From positions 124,001 to 188,000 of the forward strand of contig NZ_LIXZ01000003.1 in NCBI RefSeq assembly GCF_001305855.1: a DNA stretch of 64,000 nt, in the 5' to 3' direction. Made by a program: the position numbers and the translations under genes. The notes under the pieces were generated by a model that was not told where the DNA came from, did not search any database, and saw nothing but the letters and a program-made list of their open reading frames with translations. The stretch comes from Rossellomorea vietnamensis. GTDB lineage: Bacteria; Bacillota; Bacilli; Bacillales; Bacillaceae_B. Positions 25,710 to 35,549 of this stretch are shown here, one piece after another (position 1 is the first letter of the stretch; every line of letters starts with the position of its first letter).

Positions 25710-27674
25710 TTAAACCCATGTATAATCCTTTCCCCAGCTTTCCCTGGCAAGGACCTTGATTTCGTCGACTACCTCATTCTCCACCGCAAATGCATCACCC
25801 TGCTCATACGGATTGTAGTGGAAGGCATAGAGCCGGGAAACAAACTCATGGAAAGGAAGGGAGCATTCTCCTTCCAATTCCCCGTTATCCATGACGGAAG
25901 GTTCGATCCCCTGGCCCCAATTCTGCGAACCGTCATTGTTCGGATTATAGAAATAGATCCGATACTCACCCTTTGGATCTTGAGTGATACGGAGAATGGA
26001 TACGGCGTGGAATCCAAGGAGCTTACCGTGGACATTCGTTATGAAAATTCCAACTGGATTCGGATAGATCAAACCATAGTCATCATTGTATTCCGGATGA
26101 TGGGTGGCATAAAAAAGTCTGACAAAACCAGGATAATCAGATATGAGCCCTGTCAATGGATCGATCACCGTGCTGAACCCCTTTTGGACCCAGTCACCAT
26201 AAAACTCCGGATTCACCCAGCGATGTCCATCTTCGCCTCTAAGGGAAACCCTTCTCATCATTTCACTATAAATCCGGTCAAGGTGAGGGACGAGAACCAG
26301 TGAAACGGGATCAAGTTCCTGATGAAGTTCAGGTGCCAATCCTCCGCTCAAGTCCTTAGAATGAACAGGTGTCCCTTCAAACATAATATCGATGTCGCCG
26401 TCTCTTGCCGCCCTAGGGATCAGTTCAAGCAGATACCCGGGAGCATGCTGCGCCCAAAGGCTGATTCCCCGTGCTGTTTGACAGGTAGGGTTCAATCCCT
26501 GTCCAATACCGATAGGCTGTCCGAGGACATTGATCACCCCTGCAAGGAGAACGGAATTTGCGGTGATGCCGTCTCCCGTTTTACACGAATTCATAAGCGT
26601 CTTTCTCACTTCTGCCCTGATATCAAGTTCGATTAGTCTTTTGAGTCCCGGTGAAACGGGGGAATAAGAAAGAACCCCACGTTCAAGCATGAGAGCAAGC
26701 CCGTATACAGACTGCTTTGTGGCCGGGAAGATCGCCACTTTCACTAGTTGAAAAACAAGCTCGCTATTTTCATCCAGGTTTGCTTTTCCTTTATCATTCA
26801 ACTGAAGTGCGGCGGGTACAAGCTCAGGCAATTTTCTGCATAAATATCTCAGAAGAATGGCGTGCTGAGGAGCGACCAACCCTGTTTCGCGCATGGATCC
26901 GGCGAACGTAACGGCCTCCTTCTCCAGTTCTTCATGGGAAACCTCCATTAACTTCTTACGATATTCACCCGGCTGGACAATATTTTTACTCAAAGGGGAC
27001 GGACCTTCAATGGCGGATACGTATTTCTCCAATACCAGTCGTTCCGCTGCACTAAGGTCGGAATGAAGCATTTTCTTAGCGGTCTCAATCATGGAAACGG
27101 TTCGCTTCACCATGATGGGTCTCTGTGCAGTCAACCGTTCGATTTCTTTGATCAGCGTAGTCGTAAGGGCTTGGTAAGACAATTTATCCGAAAGAAAGTG
27201 AAACAACTCTGTAGCCCTTTCACTCTGCTCCCCTCCTTCAATCCGCGCCGCTTCCGTCGCTTCCGGGAAAAGCAGGTTCAGGTTAAGCACCATTACTTCG
27301 TTCAGGAAATCCTGTGCCATCTCTGCCGTGACATCGGGATGTACATATTGGGCTTCCGCAATCGAAAGCATCCTGAGTTCGCTCAGTATTTCGATAATCG
27401 AAGGCAGTCCCTTCGCCTGCAGGGATCCCGCCACAAGAGGCGGTTGAAGCTTGGATGCTTTTTCCCATGGACCGTCCTGGAATACCCCCGCTTTTTCAAA
27501 TCGGCTTGCACTTTGGTATAAAATCCCGAGCCCTTCGTCCGTATCCAGTAACCTCTGTGCTTCCTGATAGACGTCCGTTTGATACATAGATTTCGCAAAT
27601 GAAGCTGCACTCTCCAATTCATTCAGTGCCAGCAAAAATCGTTCTTCCAGCTTAGAAGTTAATTCAAAAGCCAT
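25710..27674 (-). CDS. Uncharacterised 654-residue protein with a possible papain-like Cys/His/Asn site
   Basis: I do not recognise the family. Residues 1-350 are mostly alpha-helical without membrane segments. The C-terminal part has NPTCQTARGISLW with Cys398 at the start of a helix, GFHAVSILRI with His556 in a strand, and YFYNPNNDG with Asn577/Asn579/Asp581 right after a strand. That order, Cys at a helix start, then His, then Asn/Asp in strands, is the layout of papain-fold cysteine enzymes (peptidases, transglutaminases, acyltransferases). This is inference from motif spacing. It lies 60 bases after the ATP-grasp gene and shares its terminator, so the pair probably act together. Start ATG follows AAAGGAG. 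Confidence 0.55.
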   Translation of the reverse strand: MAFELTSKLEERFLLALNELESAASFAKSMYQTDVYQEAQRLLDTDEGLGILYQSASRFEKAGVFQDGPWEKASKLQPPLVAGSLQAKGLPSIIEILSELRMLSIAEAQYVHPDVTAEMAQDFLNEVMVLNLNLLFPEATEAARIEGGEQSERATELFHFLSDKLSYQALTTTLIKEIERLTAQRPIMVKRTVSMIETAKKMLHSDLSAAERLVLEKYVSAIEGPSPLSKNIVQPGEYRKKLMEVSHEELEKEAVTFAGSMRETGLVAPQHAILLRYLCRKLPELVPAALQLNDKGKANLDENSELVFQLVKVAIFPATKQSVYGLALMLERGVLSYSPVSPGLKRLIELDIRAEVRKTLMNSCKTGDGITANSVLLAGVINVLGQPIGIGQGLNPTCQTARGISLWAQHAPGYLLELIPRAARDGDIDIMFEGTPVHSKDLSGGLAPELHQELDPVSLVLVPHLDRIYSEMMRRVSLRGEDGHRWVNPEFYGDWVQKGFSTVIDPLTGLISDYPGFVRLFYATHHPEYNDDYGLIYPNPVGIFITNVHGKLLGFHAVSILRITQDPKGEYRIYFYNPNNDGSQNWGQGIEPSVMDNGELEGECSLPFHEFVSRLYAFHYNPYEQGDAFAVENEVVDEIKVLARESWGKDYTWV

Positions 27675-27733
27675 TTCAAAACTCCTTTATCGATCAGAAT
27701 ATCGGATAGGTTGTTTACACAAAGATGAACGAT

Positions 27734-28999
27734 CTAAATATAAAAATTAAATTGTTCGTATTCCTTTAAAAGGTCCCTCATGACTTCGCTGTCTTCCCCA
27801 TAAAAGAAGATCGTCCCGTAATGGTTCCCGAATCCGATTCGCTGAGCCACTTTTCCCTGGGCAGGACTGAACATATCATGCTTCTCGAAATAAGGATGGT
27901 TTTCCAGTTCGTCAGGTACCTCAAGCTTCTCGACATAATTCACATGGGGATGCACCATTAGACAACCCGCATGAGCTTTCGCTTTCTCACCTGTAGAAGG
28001 GAAGAATTCTCTTAACTCCTCTTCGGTTGTATTTGGGTCACCGCATAAAATCTGAGCCTGATAAGCGTTAAATCCATACGCCCGTTCAATCAGATCAAAG
28101 ATATGCCCACCTGGCACCCTTGCTGCGACTTCACCGAAATGAAGGGTCCCATCGGATGTTATGAAATATTCAGGATGGATCACGCCATATTCAATTTCAA
28201 ACGCATCAATGAGCTTTTGAATCGCCTCACGGATGATCGGGCGTTTTTCTTCAAGAGTGGGAGAAGCCGGTACGAAATTGGAATATCCCAATCGCACATA
28301 TTCCGTTATATTTAAAAATTGGATTTTCCCTTTATGAATGAACGCTTCGCACGAGAATTCCTGACCGTCTAAATGACTCTCCATCAACAACGGGAATTCA
28401 GAATCGGTGAGCGCATCGATATCTTCAGGGTTCTCGATGGCGCGGTGGCCCACGGAGCCTGCTTTATCAAGAGGTTTGACATGAATGGGATCGTTCTTAT
28501 CTCCTTCCACTTTCAAAAGGGCTTCATTCACCCTCTTCAAGAAGCGTCTTACATCCTCTTTATCCCGCGCCTCTTCAAATACACCCACTTTGATTCCCGC
28601 GATTTGGGCTTTTCGCTTCATCATCCCTTTATCCCTTAATAGGAGAGAGCGATTGAAGACGCGTGGTTCACTGCGGAAACGGGAATTCAAAGCCCCGGCC
28701 CACTCCACACATTCTTCATATAAGGGGATGGCCACTTCAGCACCGAGGGACTTCAGCTGTTTATATAGATGATCAGAACCTTCGTTCAAGCGATCGAAGT
28801 CCCAGCCGATAAAAGCGATATCATGCTTTTCTGCGTATGCTTCGAAATCCGGAGGCCCTACGACTACGAATGGCCTGTTCAGTTTGGTGCACGCCTCGAT
28901 TGCCGGCAGGCTCCAGCCGATGAGTGCCGTTAAATAGGGTTTGGTTTTATCCTTCACGCTCTGTTCTGCCTGTTGCAATTCAAGTTGATCTAATCCCAT
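27734..28999 (-). CDS. ATP-grasp domain protein
   Basis: 421 residues from the ATG with AGGGAGAGG (the frame reaches 29047 without a better site). The fold is the carboxylate-amine ligase type: an N-terminal Rossmann-like part (GWSLPAIEACTKL), then lysine-bearing strands with HVKPLDKAGSVG, the MESHLDGQEFSCEAF strand and the metal-binding IEYGVIHPEYF and GEVAARVPGG segments. Such enzymes join a carboxylate to an amine using ATP through an acyl phosphate. The substrate is unknown. Its only operon partner is the possible cysteine enzyme downstream, a combination that suggests making and cutting or transferring of a peptide-like bond. Confidence 0.8.
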   Translation of the reverse strand: MGLDQLELQQAEQSVKDKTKPYLTALIGWSLPAIEACTKLNRPFVVVGPPDFEAYAEKHDIAFIGWDFDRLNEGSDHLYKQLKSLGAEVAIPLYEECVEWAGALNSRFRSEPRVFNRSLLLRDKGMMKRKAQIAGIKVGVFEEARDKEDVRRFLKRVNEALLKVEGDKNDPIHVKPLDKAGSVGHRAIENPEDIDALTDSEFPLLMESHLDGQEFSCEAFIHKGKIQFLNITEYVRLGYSNFVPASPTLEEKRPIIREAIQKLIDAFEIEYGVIHPEYFITSDGTLHFGEVAARVPGGHIFDLIERAYGFNAYQAQILCGDPNTTEEELREFFPSTGEKAKAHAGCLMVHPHVNYVEKLEVPDELENHPYFEKHDMFSPAQGKVAQRIGFGNHYGTIFFYGEDSEVMRDLLKEYEQFNFYI

Positions 29000-29138
29000 A
29001 GTTTCCTCTCCCTTTTTCACGTATTTATTCAGATTCATCTTTAGCATAACAAAGCACTTTGAGATAATGAAGTATTATGCTGAATTTTCAATCTATTCGA
29101 CAAATAAAGTGATAAACTGACAAAATTAACGAAAAATA

Positions 29139-29172
29139 AAACCCCGATGCAGCAAGCACCGGGGGTTCATCT
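29139..29172 (-). terminator. Terminator of the YeeI-like gene
   Basis: AACCCC and GGGGTT arms with an inner GTGC/GCAT pairing, followed by TTTATTTTT on the minus strand, 10-12 bases after the stop codon. Confidence 0.85.
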
Positions 29173-29180
29173 ACACTCTA

Positions 29181-29900
29181 TTATTCACCTAAATCGACAT
29201 TATGATATACCTGCTGTACATCTTCCAGGTCTTCAATCGCATCAATCATTTTTTCAAATTGAGCTTGATCGTCTTCTGAAAGTTCCACATCGTTCTGAGC
29301 AAGCATCGTAAGCTCTGCCACTGTAAAATCGGTGATACCGGCACCCTTGAATGCTTCTTGAACAGCATGGAATTGATCCGGCTCGGCATAGACGATCACA
29401 GCATCGTCTTCTTCGATGATATCACGTGCGTCCACGTCCGCTTCCATCAGGATTTCCATTACATCTTCTTCAGATTTCCCTTCGATGCCGATGACTGCTG
29501 TCGCATCGAACATGTACGCTACTGATCCACTCACACCCATATTCCCGCCATTCTTACCGAAAGCGGCACGCACTTCTGATGCTGTACGGTTCACATTGTT
29601 CGTCAAGGCATCCACGATCACCATTGATCCATTCGGTCCGAAGCCTTCATAGCGCAGTTCGTCATAATTTTCTTCTGAACCGCCCTTTGCCTTTTCGATG
29701 GCACGGTCCACGATGTGTTTCGGTACGCTATACGTTTTCGCACGTTCCAGAACGAATTTCAACGTTTGGTTAAGCTCAGGATCCGGCTCACCCTGCTTCG
29801 CCGCCACATAAATTTCACGGCCGAATTTCGCATATATACGACTCGTATTGGCATCTTTAGACGCTTTCTTTTCTTTGATATTATTCCACTTACGTCCCAT
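29181..29900 (-). CDS. yeeI: YebC/TACO1-family protein, YeeI type
   Basis: 239 residues. The opening [20 protein letters not shown] and the ending [10 protein letters not shown] match the YeeI subgroup of Bacillus rather than the YebC/YrbC form. Core YebC motifs are intact ([17 protein letters not shown], then [16 protein letters not shown]). YebC-family proteins were long labelled transcription regulators; recent work links them to translation at proline stretches, but which applies to this subgroup is unknown. Single-gene unit with its own terminator. Confidence 0.9.
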   Translation of the reverse strand: MGRKWNNIKEKKASKDANTSRIYAKFGREIYVAAKQGEPDPELNQTLKFVLERAKTYSVPKHIVDRAIEKAKGGSEENYDELRYEGFGPNGSMVIVDALTNNVNRTASEVRAAFGKNGGNMGVSGSVAYMFDATAVIGIEGKSEEDVMEILMEADVDARDIIEEDDAVIVYAEPDQFHAVQEAFKGAGITDFTVAELTMLAQNDVELSEDDQAQFEKMIDAIEDLEDVQQVYHNVDLGE

Positions 29901-30025
29901 ATCGTTTCACTCTCTTTCATTTATCTATGGATAGTTTCTGATAATAAAAGGTATATTCGTTTCTATTATACATGAAAAGGACAACTTTTGGCTAAGTGAT
30001 TCCCTTCCATCCCTTCTCGAAAAAA

Positions 30026-30049
30026 AAGCCGACTCAGGTGAGTCAGCTT
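30026..30049 (-). terminator. Terminator overlapping the end of gntK
   Basis: AAGCYGACTCA and its complement flank two bases and are followed by TTTTTTTT on the minus strand. The 5' arm includes the gntK stop codon. Confidence 0.9.
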
Positions 30050-31566
30050 CCTTCCTGGTAAGCACTGATGGCTTCGTATTCTTCTTCCAGCAATCGGGGT
30101 ACACGGATGAAGATCGGCATCAGTCTCGTATAAGCTTCCGTTGCTTTCGGGTCGGGCTGATGGGAATGGACGGAGCCGACCATTTCCTTCACTTCTTCAA
30201 GTGAGTCGATCATTCCGCTTCCGTACATTCCAAGCACCACTGCACCAAGGCATGAGCTTTCAAAGCTTTCAGGCACTTCCACTTCTTGATCGAACACGTC
30301 GGCAAGCATCTGGCGCCACAGTTCAGAGCGGGCAAATCCACCGGTTGCCTGCACCCGTTTCGGCGTACCGATCAATTCCTCGAGGGCCAGTAATACACTG
30401 TACAAGTTCATGACGACTCCTTCCAGGACGGCACGGATCATATGCTCTTTTTTGTGATGCATCCCGAGACCGAAGAAAGATCCGCGGGCTTTTGCATTCC
30501 AAAGGGGAGCACGTTCTCCCGCCATATAAGGATGGAATAGAAGTCCGTCAGATCCCGGCTCCACTTTGGCTGCAATATCCGTGAGTATTTCATAGGGATC
30601 CTTCCCTAATCGTTTCGCCACTTCCACCTCTCCGGAAGCAAGTTCGTCCCGGACCCATCTGAAGATCATTCCACCATTGTTCACGGGTCCGCCGATCACC
30701 CAGTGCTTTTCCGTTAGGGCGTAGCAGAAAATCCGGCCTTTCGGATCGGTCACCGGCCGGTCCGTCACAGCACGGATCGCGCCACTCGTGCCGATCGTCA
30801 CAGCGACCACTCCGGGCTCGATGGCATTGACGCCAAGATTCGATAGAACTCCGTCGCTTGCGCCTACGACAAATGGCGTATCGGCAGGTAAGCCCAGCAT
30901 TTCGGTATATTCAGACTTCAACCCGACGAGGCTATCCGTTGTGGATACCGGAGTCGACAACTGATCCTTCGAGACGCCGGCCACTTTCATGGCTTCCTCA
31001 TCCCAAGCCAGGTTTTCCAGATGGAACATCCCTGTAGCAGATGCAATGGAATAGTCCACGACATATTTCCCAAATAAACGATGGAAAACAAATTCTTTAA
31101 TCGAGATGAACTTTGCTGCTTTTCCGAACAATTCCGGCTTTTCATCCTTCAGCCAGGCAAGCTTCACAAGGGGTGACATCGGATGGATCGGTGTACCGGT
31201 CCTTCTATAAATCTCCATCCCGTTCATTTCTTTCTTGATCTTCTCTGCCCACGCAGCACTCCGGTTATCCGCCCATGTAATGGAAGGGGTCAGGGGCTGG
31301 TCATTTTCATCCACAAGGATCAAACTGTGCATGGCAGAACTGAAAGACACAAATGAGATCGTTTCTTCCGTACTTGAAGTCACTTCCTTGATGCTCTTAA
31401 TGACAGCCTGGAAAATTTCTTCAGGATCCTGTTCAGCCGTCCCGGGCGATGGTGTATGTAATGGATATTCGATCCCGTGACGCTCGATCGCTTTTCCTTC
31501 TTTATTGAATAGTACGGCTTTTGTACTGGTGGTCCCGATATCGACACCAATCATGAATTCTGACAT
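30043..31566 (-). CDS. gntK: Gluconokinase (FGGY family)
   Basis: 507 residues, typical for FGGY kinases. N-terminal IGVDIGTTSTKAVLF phosphate-binding motif, the catalytic region VVGASDGVLSNLG, and the C-terminal ATGGFARSELWRQMLADVF motif. It phosphorylates gluconate to 6-phosphogluconate for the pentose phosphate route. It follows gntP by 78 bases, which contain a weak GGAAGA hairpin, and has an AGGAGGAACGAAG site. Confidence 0.92.
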   Translation of the reverse strand: MSEFMIGVDIGTTSTKAVLFNKEGKAIERHGIEYPLHTPSPGTAEQDPEEIFQAVIKSIKEVTSSTEETISFVSFSSAMHSLILVDENDQPLTPSITWADNRSAAWAEKIKKEMNGMEIYRRTGTPIHPMSPLVKLAWLKDEKPELFGKAAKFISIKEFVFHRLFGKYVVDYSIASATGMFHLENLAWDEEAMKVAGVSKDQLSTPVSTTDSLVGLKSEYTEMLGLPADTPFVVGASDGVLSNLGVNAIEPGVVAVTIGTSGAIRAVTDRPVTDPKGRIFCYALTEKHWVIGGPVNNGGMIFRWVRDELASGEVEVAKRLGKDPYEILTDIAAKVEPGSDGLLFHPYMAGERAPLWNAKARGSFFGLGMHHKKEHMIRAVLEGVVMNLYSVLLALEELIGTPKRVQATGGFARSELWRQMLADVFDQEVEVPESFESSCLGAVVLGMYGSGMIDSLEEVKEMVGSVHSHQPDPKATEAYTRLMPIFIRVPRLLEEEYEAISAYQEGS

Positions 31567-31644
31567 CTTCGTTCCTCCTAAATAAATAGAGAAAAGGAAG
31601 AAGCGACATGGCTCTTCCCTCTTCTGCTATTATTCTAACCTATT

Positions 31645-32988
31645 TTAACTAATGAATATCCCTAAAATGAACACAACGGCAAATCCTACAAAACCGATGA
31701 GGGTTTCCATCACTGTCCAAGATTTTAACGTATCTTTTACATCTAATCCAAAGTAACGGTTCACTAACCAGAAACCACTGTCATTCACATGGGAGAATAC
31801 TGTCGCTCCTGAAGCGATGGCAATAACCATCAAACCAAGAACGGGACCTTGCATACCAAGGGTTTCGATAAGCGGGCTCATCAATCCTGCCGCTGTTACC
31901 ATGGAAACAGTCGCAGATCCTTGAGCAACACGGACGACCATGGCGATCAAGAAGGCAAGGGCGATCGGTGGCAGGCTTGAACCAGCCATCATATTTCCTA
32001 ATACTTCCCCAACGCCGGAGTCGATCAATACTTGCTTGAATACTCCACCGGCACCCGTTACAAGAATGATGATCCCTGCAGGCTCAAGTGCTTTCGTTGC
32101 AATGTCCTGAACTTCCTGGCGGGAGTATCCGCGCTTCGTTCCTAATAGAACGAACGTCAACAGTGTCGCAATCGTTAAGGCTACGAATGGATGTCCTAAG
32201 AAAGTCAGGATGGAACGAATCATGTTTCCTTCATCCAGGATAACACCCGAAAGCGTATTCAATAGAATCAATACTAATGGGATCGAAATAAGAGAAGCTA
32301 TCAAAGCGAAACTCGGAAGCTCTTTATCATACTCTATTTCTTCTGCCTGCATATAGTCAGGTACAACTGCATGAATTCGTTTTGAAATCCATTTTGCAAA
32401 AAGTGGACCGGCAATGATCATGGAAGGAACACCGGCAATCGCACCAAACAGGATGACCCATCCAAGGTCCGCCCCGATCAAGTCAGCAACCGCAATCGGT
32501 CCCGGAGTCGGAGGGATGAAGCTGTGTGTTACGGCAAGACCTGCAAGTAATGGAATCCCATAATATAGAAGTGACTTGCCTGTTTTTCTAGCTAAACCGT
32601 ATACAATCGGTACAAGAATGATGAATCCTACGTCAAAGAAAACGGGAATGGCTACCAGGAAACCAGTGATCCCAAGAGACCATTGTGCTTTATCTTCCCC
32701 AAATTTGTTAATCAGTGTCTGAGCAAGTCGTTCCGCTCCCCCTGATACTTCAAGCATGCGTCCGAACATCGCACCTAAACCAACGACGACGGCGACAAAC
32801 CCGAGGGTCCCGCCCATACCGCTCTGTATCGAAGCCACGACTTCCTGAAGCGGCATGCCGGCCGCTATCCCTACGATTAAACTTACTAATAATAGGGCAA
32901 CAAAAGCGTGAAGCTTTGTTTTAATAACTAAAAATAATAATAGAAAAATTCCGGCCAGTGCCACTAAAATGAGCATTTGATCTGACAT
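31645..32988 (-). CDS. gntP: Gluconate permease GntP
   Basis: 447 residues with about 12 hydrophobic helices and the GntP-family motifs PTPGPIAVADLIGADLG and SHVNDSGFWLVNRYFGL. It imports gluconate with protons. It is the first gene of the gntP-gntK unit, with GAAAGGTAGGG upstream and a promoter overlapped by a cre site further upstream. The order is gntP-gntK, the reverse of Bacillus subtilis gntRKP. Confidence 0.93.
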   Translation of the reverse strand: MSDQMLILVALAGIFLLLFLVIKTKLHAFVALLLVSLIVGIAAGMPLQEVVASIQSGMGGTLGFVAVVVGLGAMFGRMLEVSGGAERLAQTLINKFGEDKAQWSLGITGFLVAIPVFFDVGFIILVPIVYGLARKTGKSLLYYGIPLLAGLAVTHSFIPPTPGPIAVADLIGADLGWVILFGAIAGVPSMIIAGPLFAKWISKRIHAVVPDYMQAEEIEYDKELPSFALIASLISIPLVLILLNTLSGVILDEGNMIRSILTFLGHPFVALTIATLLTFVLLGTKRGYSRQEVQDIATKALEPAGIIILVTGAGGVFKQVLIDSGVGEVLGNMMAGSSLPPIALAFLIAMVVRVAQGSATVSMVTAAGLMSPLIETLGMQGPVLGLMVIAIASGATVFSHVNDSGFWLVNRYFGLDVKDTLKSWTVMETLIGFVGFAVVFILGIFIS

Positions 32989-33161
32989 TGTGTATCCCTA
33001 CCTTTCTTCCCTCACGGCAGCCCTGCTGCCAAATTTTTTATTAAGTTGATCCTTCTTCCTTGTTCCGCACGGACAGGTAAAGCGTTTGCAAAACACTTTA
33101 TGTAACTATTACTCTCTTAATTCAATAAGAGAACAGCCTTTTCGAACGAACAAATGATTAG

Positions 33162-33222
33162 GAAAATTATTTTCTGTCTATCTCTATTATAAAAAATATT
33201 TTTCTATTTGCAACCGTTTACA
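33162..33222 (-). promoter_or_regulatory. gntP promoter with overlapping cre site and an operator-like palindrome
   Basis: On the minus strand TTGCAA (33208-33213), 16 bases, TATAAT (33186-33191) form a sigma-A promoter. TTGCAACCGTTTACA (33208-33222) matches the CcpA cre consensus with one mismatch and covers the -35 box, so catabolite repression is likely. Just inside the transcript GAAAAT-T-ATTTTC (33162-33174) is a perfect palindrome that could be the site of the divergent RpiR regulator; that assignment is inference. Confidence 0.7.
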
Positions 33223-33291
33223 GAAATTATTTTTATTTTTCTTGTAATCTTGTATAATGAAACTATGAAAACCCTTACAGGAGTGGTGTCA

Positions 33292-34143
33292 ATGAATCAA
33301 CATCAACATTGTTTAGCGAGTATCCGTTCACACTATCCCCAATTCAGTGTGACCGAGAAAAAAATTGCCGACTATATATTAGAAAATCCGAACGAAATCA
33401 TCCATTCTACAATCAATGGTCTGGCAGAAGACTTGGGAGTGGCCGACTCTACCGTTTTCCGTTTTTGTAAACGAATCGGCTTCAAAGGCTATCAGGCGAT
33501 GAAAATCGCTCTTGCCTCAGAAATCGTGACTGGTCTTAAGGACATTCACGAACGCATCGACGAAGGGGACACGGCACAGACGATCGCCACAAAAGTCTTC
33601 CGATCCAACATTAAAACCATTGAAGACACATTGATGGTGGTGGATGAGAAGAAGCTGATGAAAGCAGTGGACATAATGAGCACCGCCCGTTCCATCGAGT
33701 TCTTTGGAAGCGGCGGGTCCGGTGTCATCGCCCTTGATGCCTACCATAAATTCATAAGGACCGGTTTGCGCGTGCATGCGGCAAGTGACAGTCATATTCA
33801 GCTTATGACCGCTTCCCAGATGACGAGTGACGATTGTGCCGTGTTCATATCCCACTCAGGATCGACAAAGGATATCCTTCAGCTTCTCGACATTGTGAAA
33901 GAAACCGGGGCCAAGACCATCTGCATCACCAATTTCGCCAAGTCCCCACTAAGCCAGAGGGTCGACACACCCCTCTTCACCGTTTCAGAGGAAACCGACT
34001 ACCGTTCAGAAGCTCTGTCGTCCCGCATTGCCCAGTTAACACTGATTGATGCACTTTATGTAAACTTAATGATGATGAGGGAAATGGAAGGACAGGATGC
34101 CCTCAGGAAGATGAGGAAGGCCATTTCGGTTAAAAGGCTATAA
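33292..34143 (+). CDS. MurR/RpiR-family regulator of the gluconate genes
   Basis: 283 residues from the ATG with AGGAGTGGTGTCA; the frame could begin at 33208 but would then include the cre site. N-terminal HTH_6 domain (VTEKKIADYILENP, then DLGVADSTVFRFCKRIGFKGY) and a C-terminal SIS sugar-phosphate domain with FGSGGSGVIALDAYHKF and FISHSGSTKDIL. It is divergent from gntP-gntK, so control of gluconate use by a sugar phosphate such as 6-phosphogluconate is likely. Bacillus subtilis uses the unrelated GntR for this. Confidence 0.85.
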   Translation: MNQHQHCLASIRSHYPQFSVTEKKIADYILENPNEIIHSTINGLAEDLGVADSTVFRFCKRIGFKGYQAMKIALASEIVTGLKDIHERIDEGDTAQTIATKVFRSNIKTIEDTLMVVDEKKLMKAVDIMSTARSIEFFGSGGSGVIALDAYHKFIRTGLRVHAASDSHIQLMTASQMTSDDCAVFISHSGSTKDILQLLDIVKETGAKTICITNFAKSPLSQRVDTPLFTVSEETDYRSEALSSRIAQLTLIDALYVNLMMMREMEGQDALRKMRKAISVKRL

Positions 34144-34184
34144 AAAAAGGTTGATCAGTTCAGCACTGATCAACCTTTTTTTAT
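34143..34184. terminator. Bidirectional terminator between convergent genes
   Basis: AAAAAAGGTTGATCAG and its exact complement around a short loop, with A and T runs on both sides, between the RpiR gene and the aminotransferase gene. Confidence 0.95.
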
Positions 34185-34185
34185 T

Positions 34186-35508
34186 TTAATCCAGGTGACT
34201 CATCAGTGACGCCTCATACTCCGTCACCGCTTCATCCAGCATGTGAAGACCGGCGTCAATCTGCTCTTTTGTAACCGTAAGGGGTGGAATCATGCGGATC
34301 ACTTCTGAGTGTTTTCCGCATAGATAAAATAAAACCCCTTTTTCAAGCGCCCGGTCAAGGATGTCCATCAAGCCTTCCTGATTCGGTTTACCCGTCTTTG
34401 GATGGACGATTTCAATCCCGATCATCAAGCCCACCGCCCGGATGCTTCCGATCACCGGATGTTTCTCTTTCAACTTCTCGAGCCTCGAAACGGCGTATGC
34501 CCCCATCGTCTTCGTATTATCAAGGAGCCTTTCCTCCTTCATGACCTCAAGGGTGGCAAGACCGACAGAGCATGCGATCGGGTTCCCCCCGAATGTCGTC
34601 CCATGACTTCCAAGCGGCCACTGTTTCATCAGCTTATTGGACGCCACTGTCGCGCTCAGGGGAAGACCCGAAGCAATACCTTTCGCGATCGCCATAATAT
34701 CCGGTGTCACATCGAAGGTTTGTGCCGCAAACCAATTACCCGTACGTCCGAAGCCCGTTTGAACTTCATCGAAAATCAGTAGTATATCATGTCGGTCACA
34801 AATCTCCCTCACCTTCTTGAGCCAGGCTTTCGGAGGGACGATATACCCCCCTTCCCCCAACACCGGTTCTAAAATGACACACGCCACTTCTTCCGGGGTG
34901 ACCTGGTGATCAAAAAGCGTTTCAAAATCCTTTTCAAGCTTGCTGACAACATACCGGGCTGAATCTTCTCCCTCTGGACACTCACGTTCATTCGCATACG
35001 GAATCTGATACGTCAACCCTGAAGGCTGCATGAACTTTCGATACTTACTTTTCGAAGTGGTTACACTGAGTGCCCCTAATGAGCGGCCATGAAAGCACCC
35101 CGTAAAAGATATGACATAAGGACGCTTCGTTACATATTTAGCAAGCTTGATCGCACCTTCGATGGCTTCCGTACCACTGTTGGCAAAGAAGAAACTATCC
35201 AGGTCACCTGGAAGGATTTCTGCCAGTTCATCCGCCAGGCGAAGGATCGATTCATACATGATGACGCCTGAAGGACCGTGCATCAGACCGTCCGCTGCAT
35301 CCTTGATCGCCTGTACGATTTTCGGGTGGCGATGACCCACATTCGTCACGGCAATGCCAGACGTGAAATCAAGATATTGTTTCCCGTCCAGTCCGTAATA
35401 GTAACATCCCTCTTCCTTCACTACCGGCAAATTCGGATGATCCTTTGCCATACTCGGTGCCAGGCGGTCCGGCATCCTCTCGATAAGCTCTTCAAACGTT
35501 CGTTCCAT
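34186..35508 (-). CDS. Class III aminotransferase (GABA/ornithine type)
   Basis: 440 residues with the PLP lysine at 276 in [11 protein letters not shown], the [18 protein letters not shown] cofactor loop and [12 protein letters not shown]. It fits 4-aminobutyrate or related omega-aminotransferases; the exact amino donor cannot be set from sequence. It follows the YjiH transporter by about 40 bases and shares the sigma-54 promoter, so its substrate is probably the compound moved by that transporter and sensed by the adjacent activator. Confidence 0.85.
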   Translation of the reverse strand: MERTFEELIERMPDRLAPSMAKDHPNLPVVKEEGCYYYGLDGKQYLDFTSGIAVTNVGHRHPKIVQAIKDAADGLMHGPSGVIMYESILRLADELAEILPGDLDSFFFANSGTEAIEGAIKLAKYVTKRPYVISFTGCFHGRSLGALSVTTSKSKYRKFMQPSGLTYQIPYANERECPEGEDSARYVVSKLEKDFETLFDHQVTPEEVACVILEPVLGEGGYIVPPKAWLKKVREICDRHDILLIFDEVQTGFGRTGNWFAAQTFDVTPDIMAIAKGIASGLPLSATVASNKLMKQWPLGSHGTTFGGNPIACSVGLATLEVMKEERLLDNTKTMGAYAVSRLEKLKEKHPVIGSIRAVGLMIGIEIVHPKTGKPNQEGLMDILDRALEKGVLFYLCGKHSEVIRMIPPLTVTKEQIDAGLHMLDEAVTEYEASLMSHLD

Positions 35509-35549
35509 TTCAGTACCCCCATATTCATTTTGTCTAAATCTTTGAGGTT

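Noticed and set aside
25707-26303. Long + strand frame of 198 codons
   Set aside because: It is the antisense of the C-terminal part of the 654-residue protein gene; starts without a ribosome site.
30750-30775. GGTCCGTCAC in gntK and AAGGTCCGCCCC in gntP (near 32465) as repeat copies
   Set aside because: Each has one mismatch to the decamer; one-mismatch words are expected by chance at this length, so they were not counted.
33078-33094. Second cre site near gntP (AAAGCGTTTGCA)
   Set aside because: At least three mismatches to the CcpA consensus, unlike the site at 33208.
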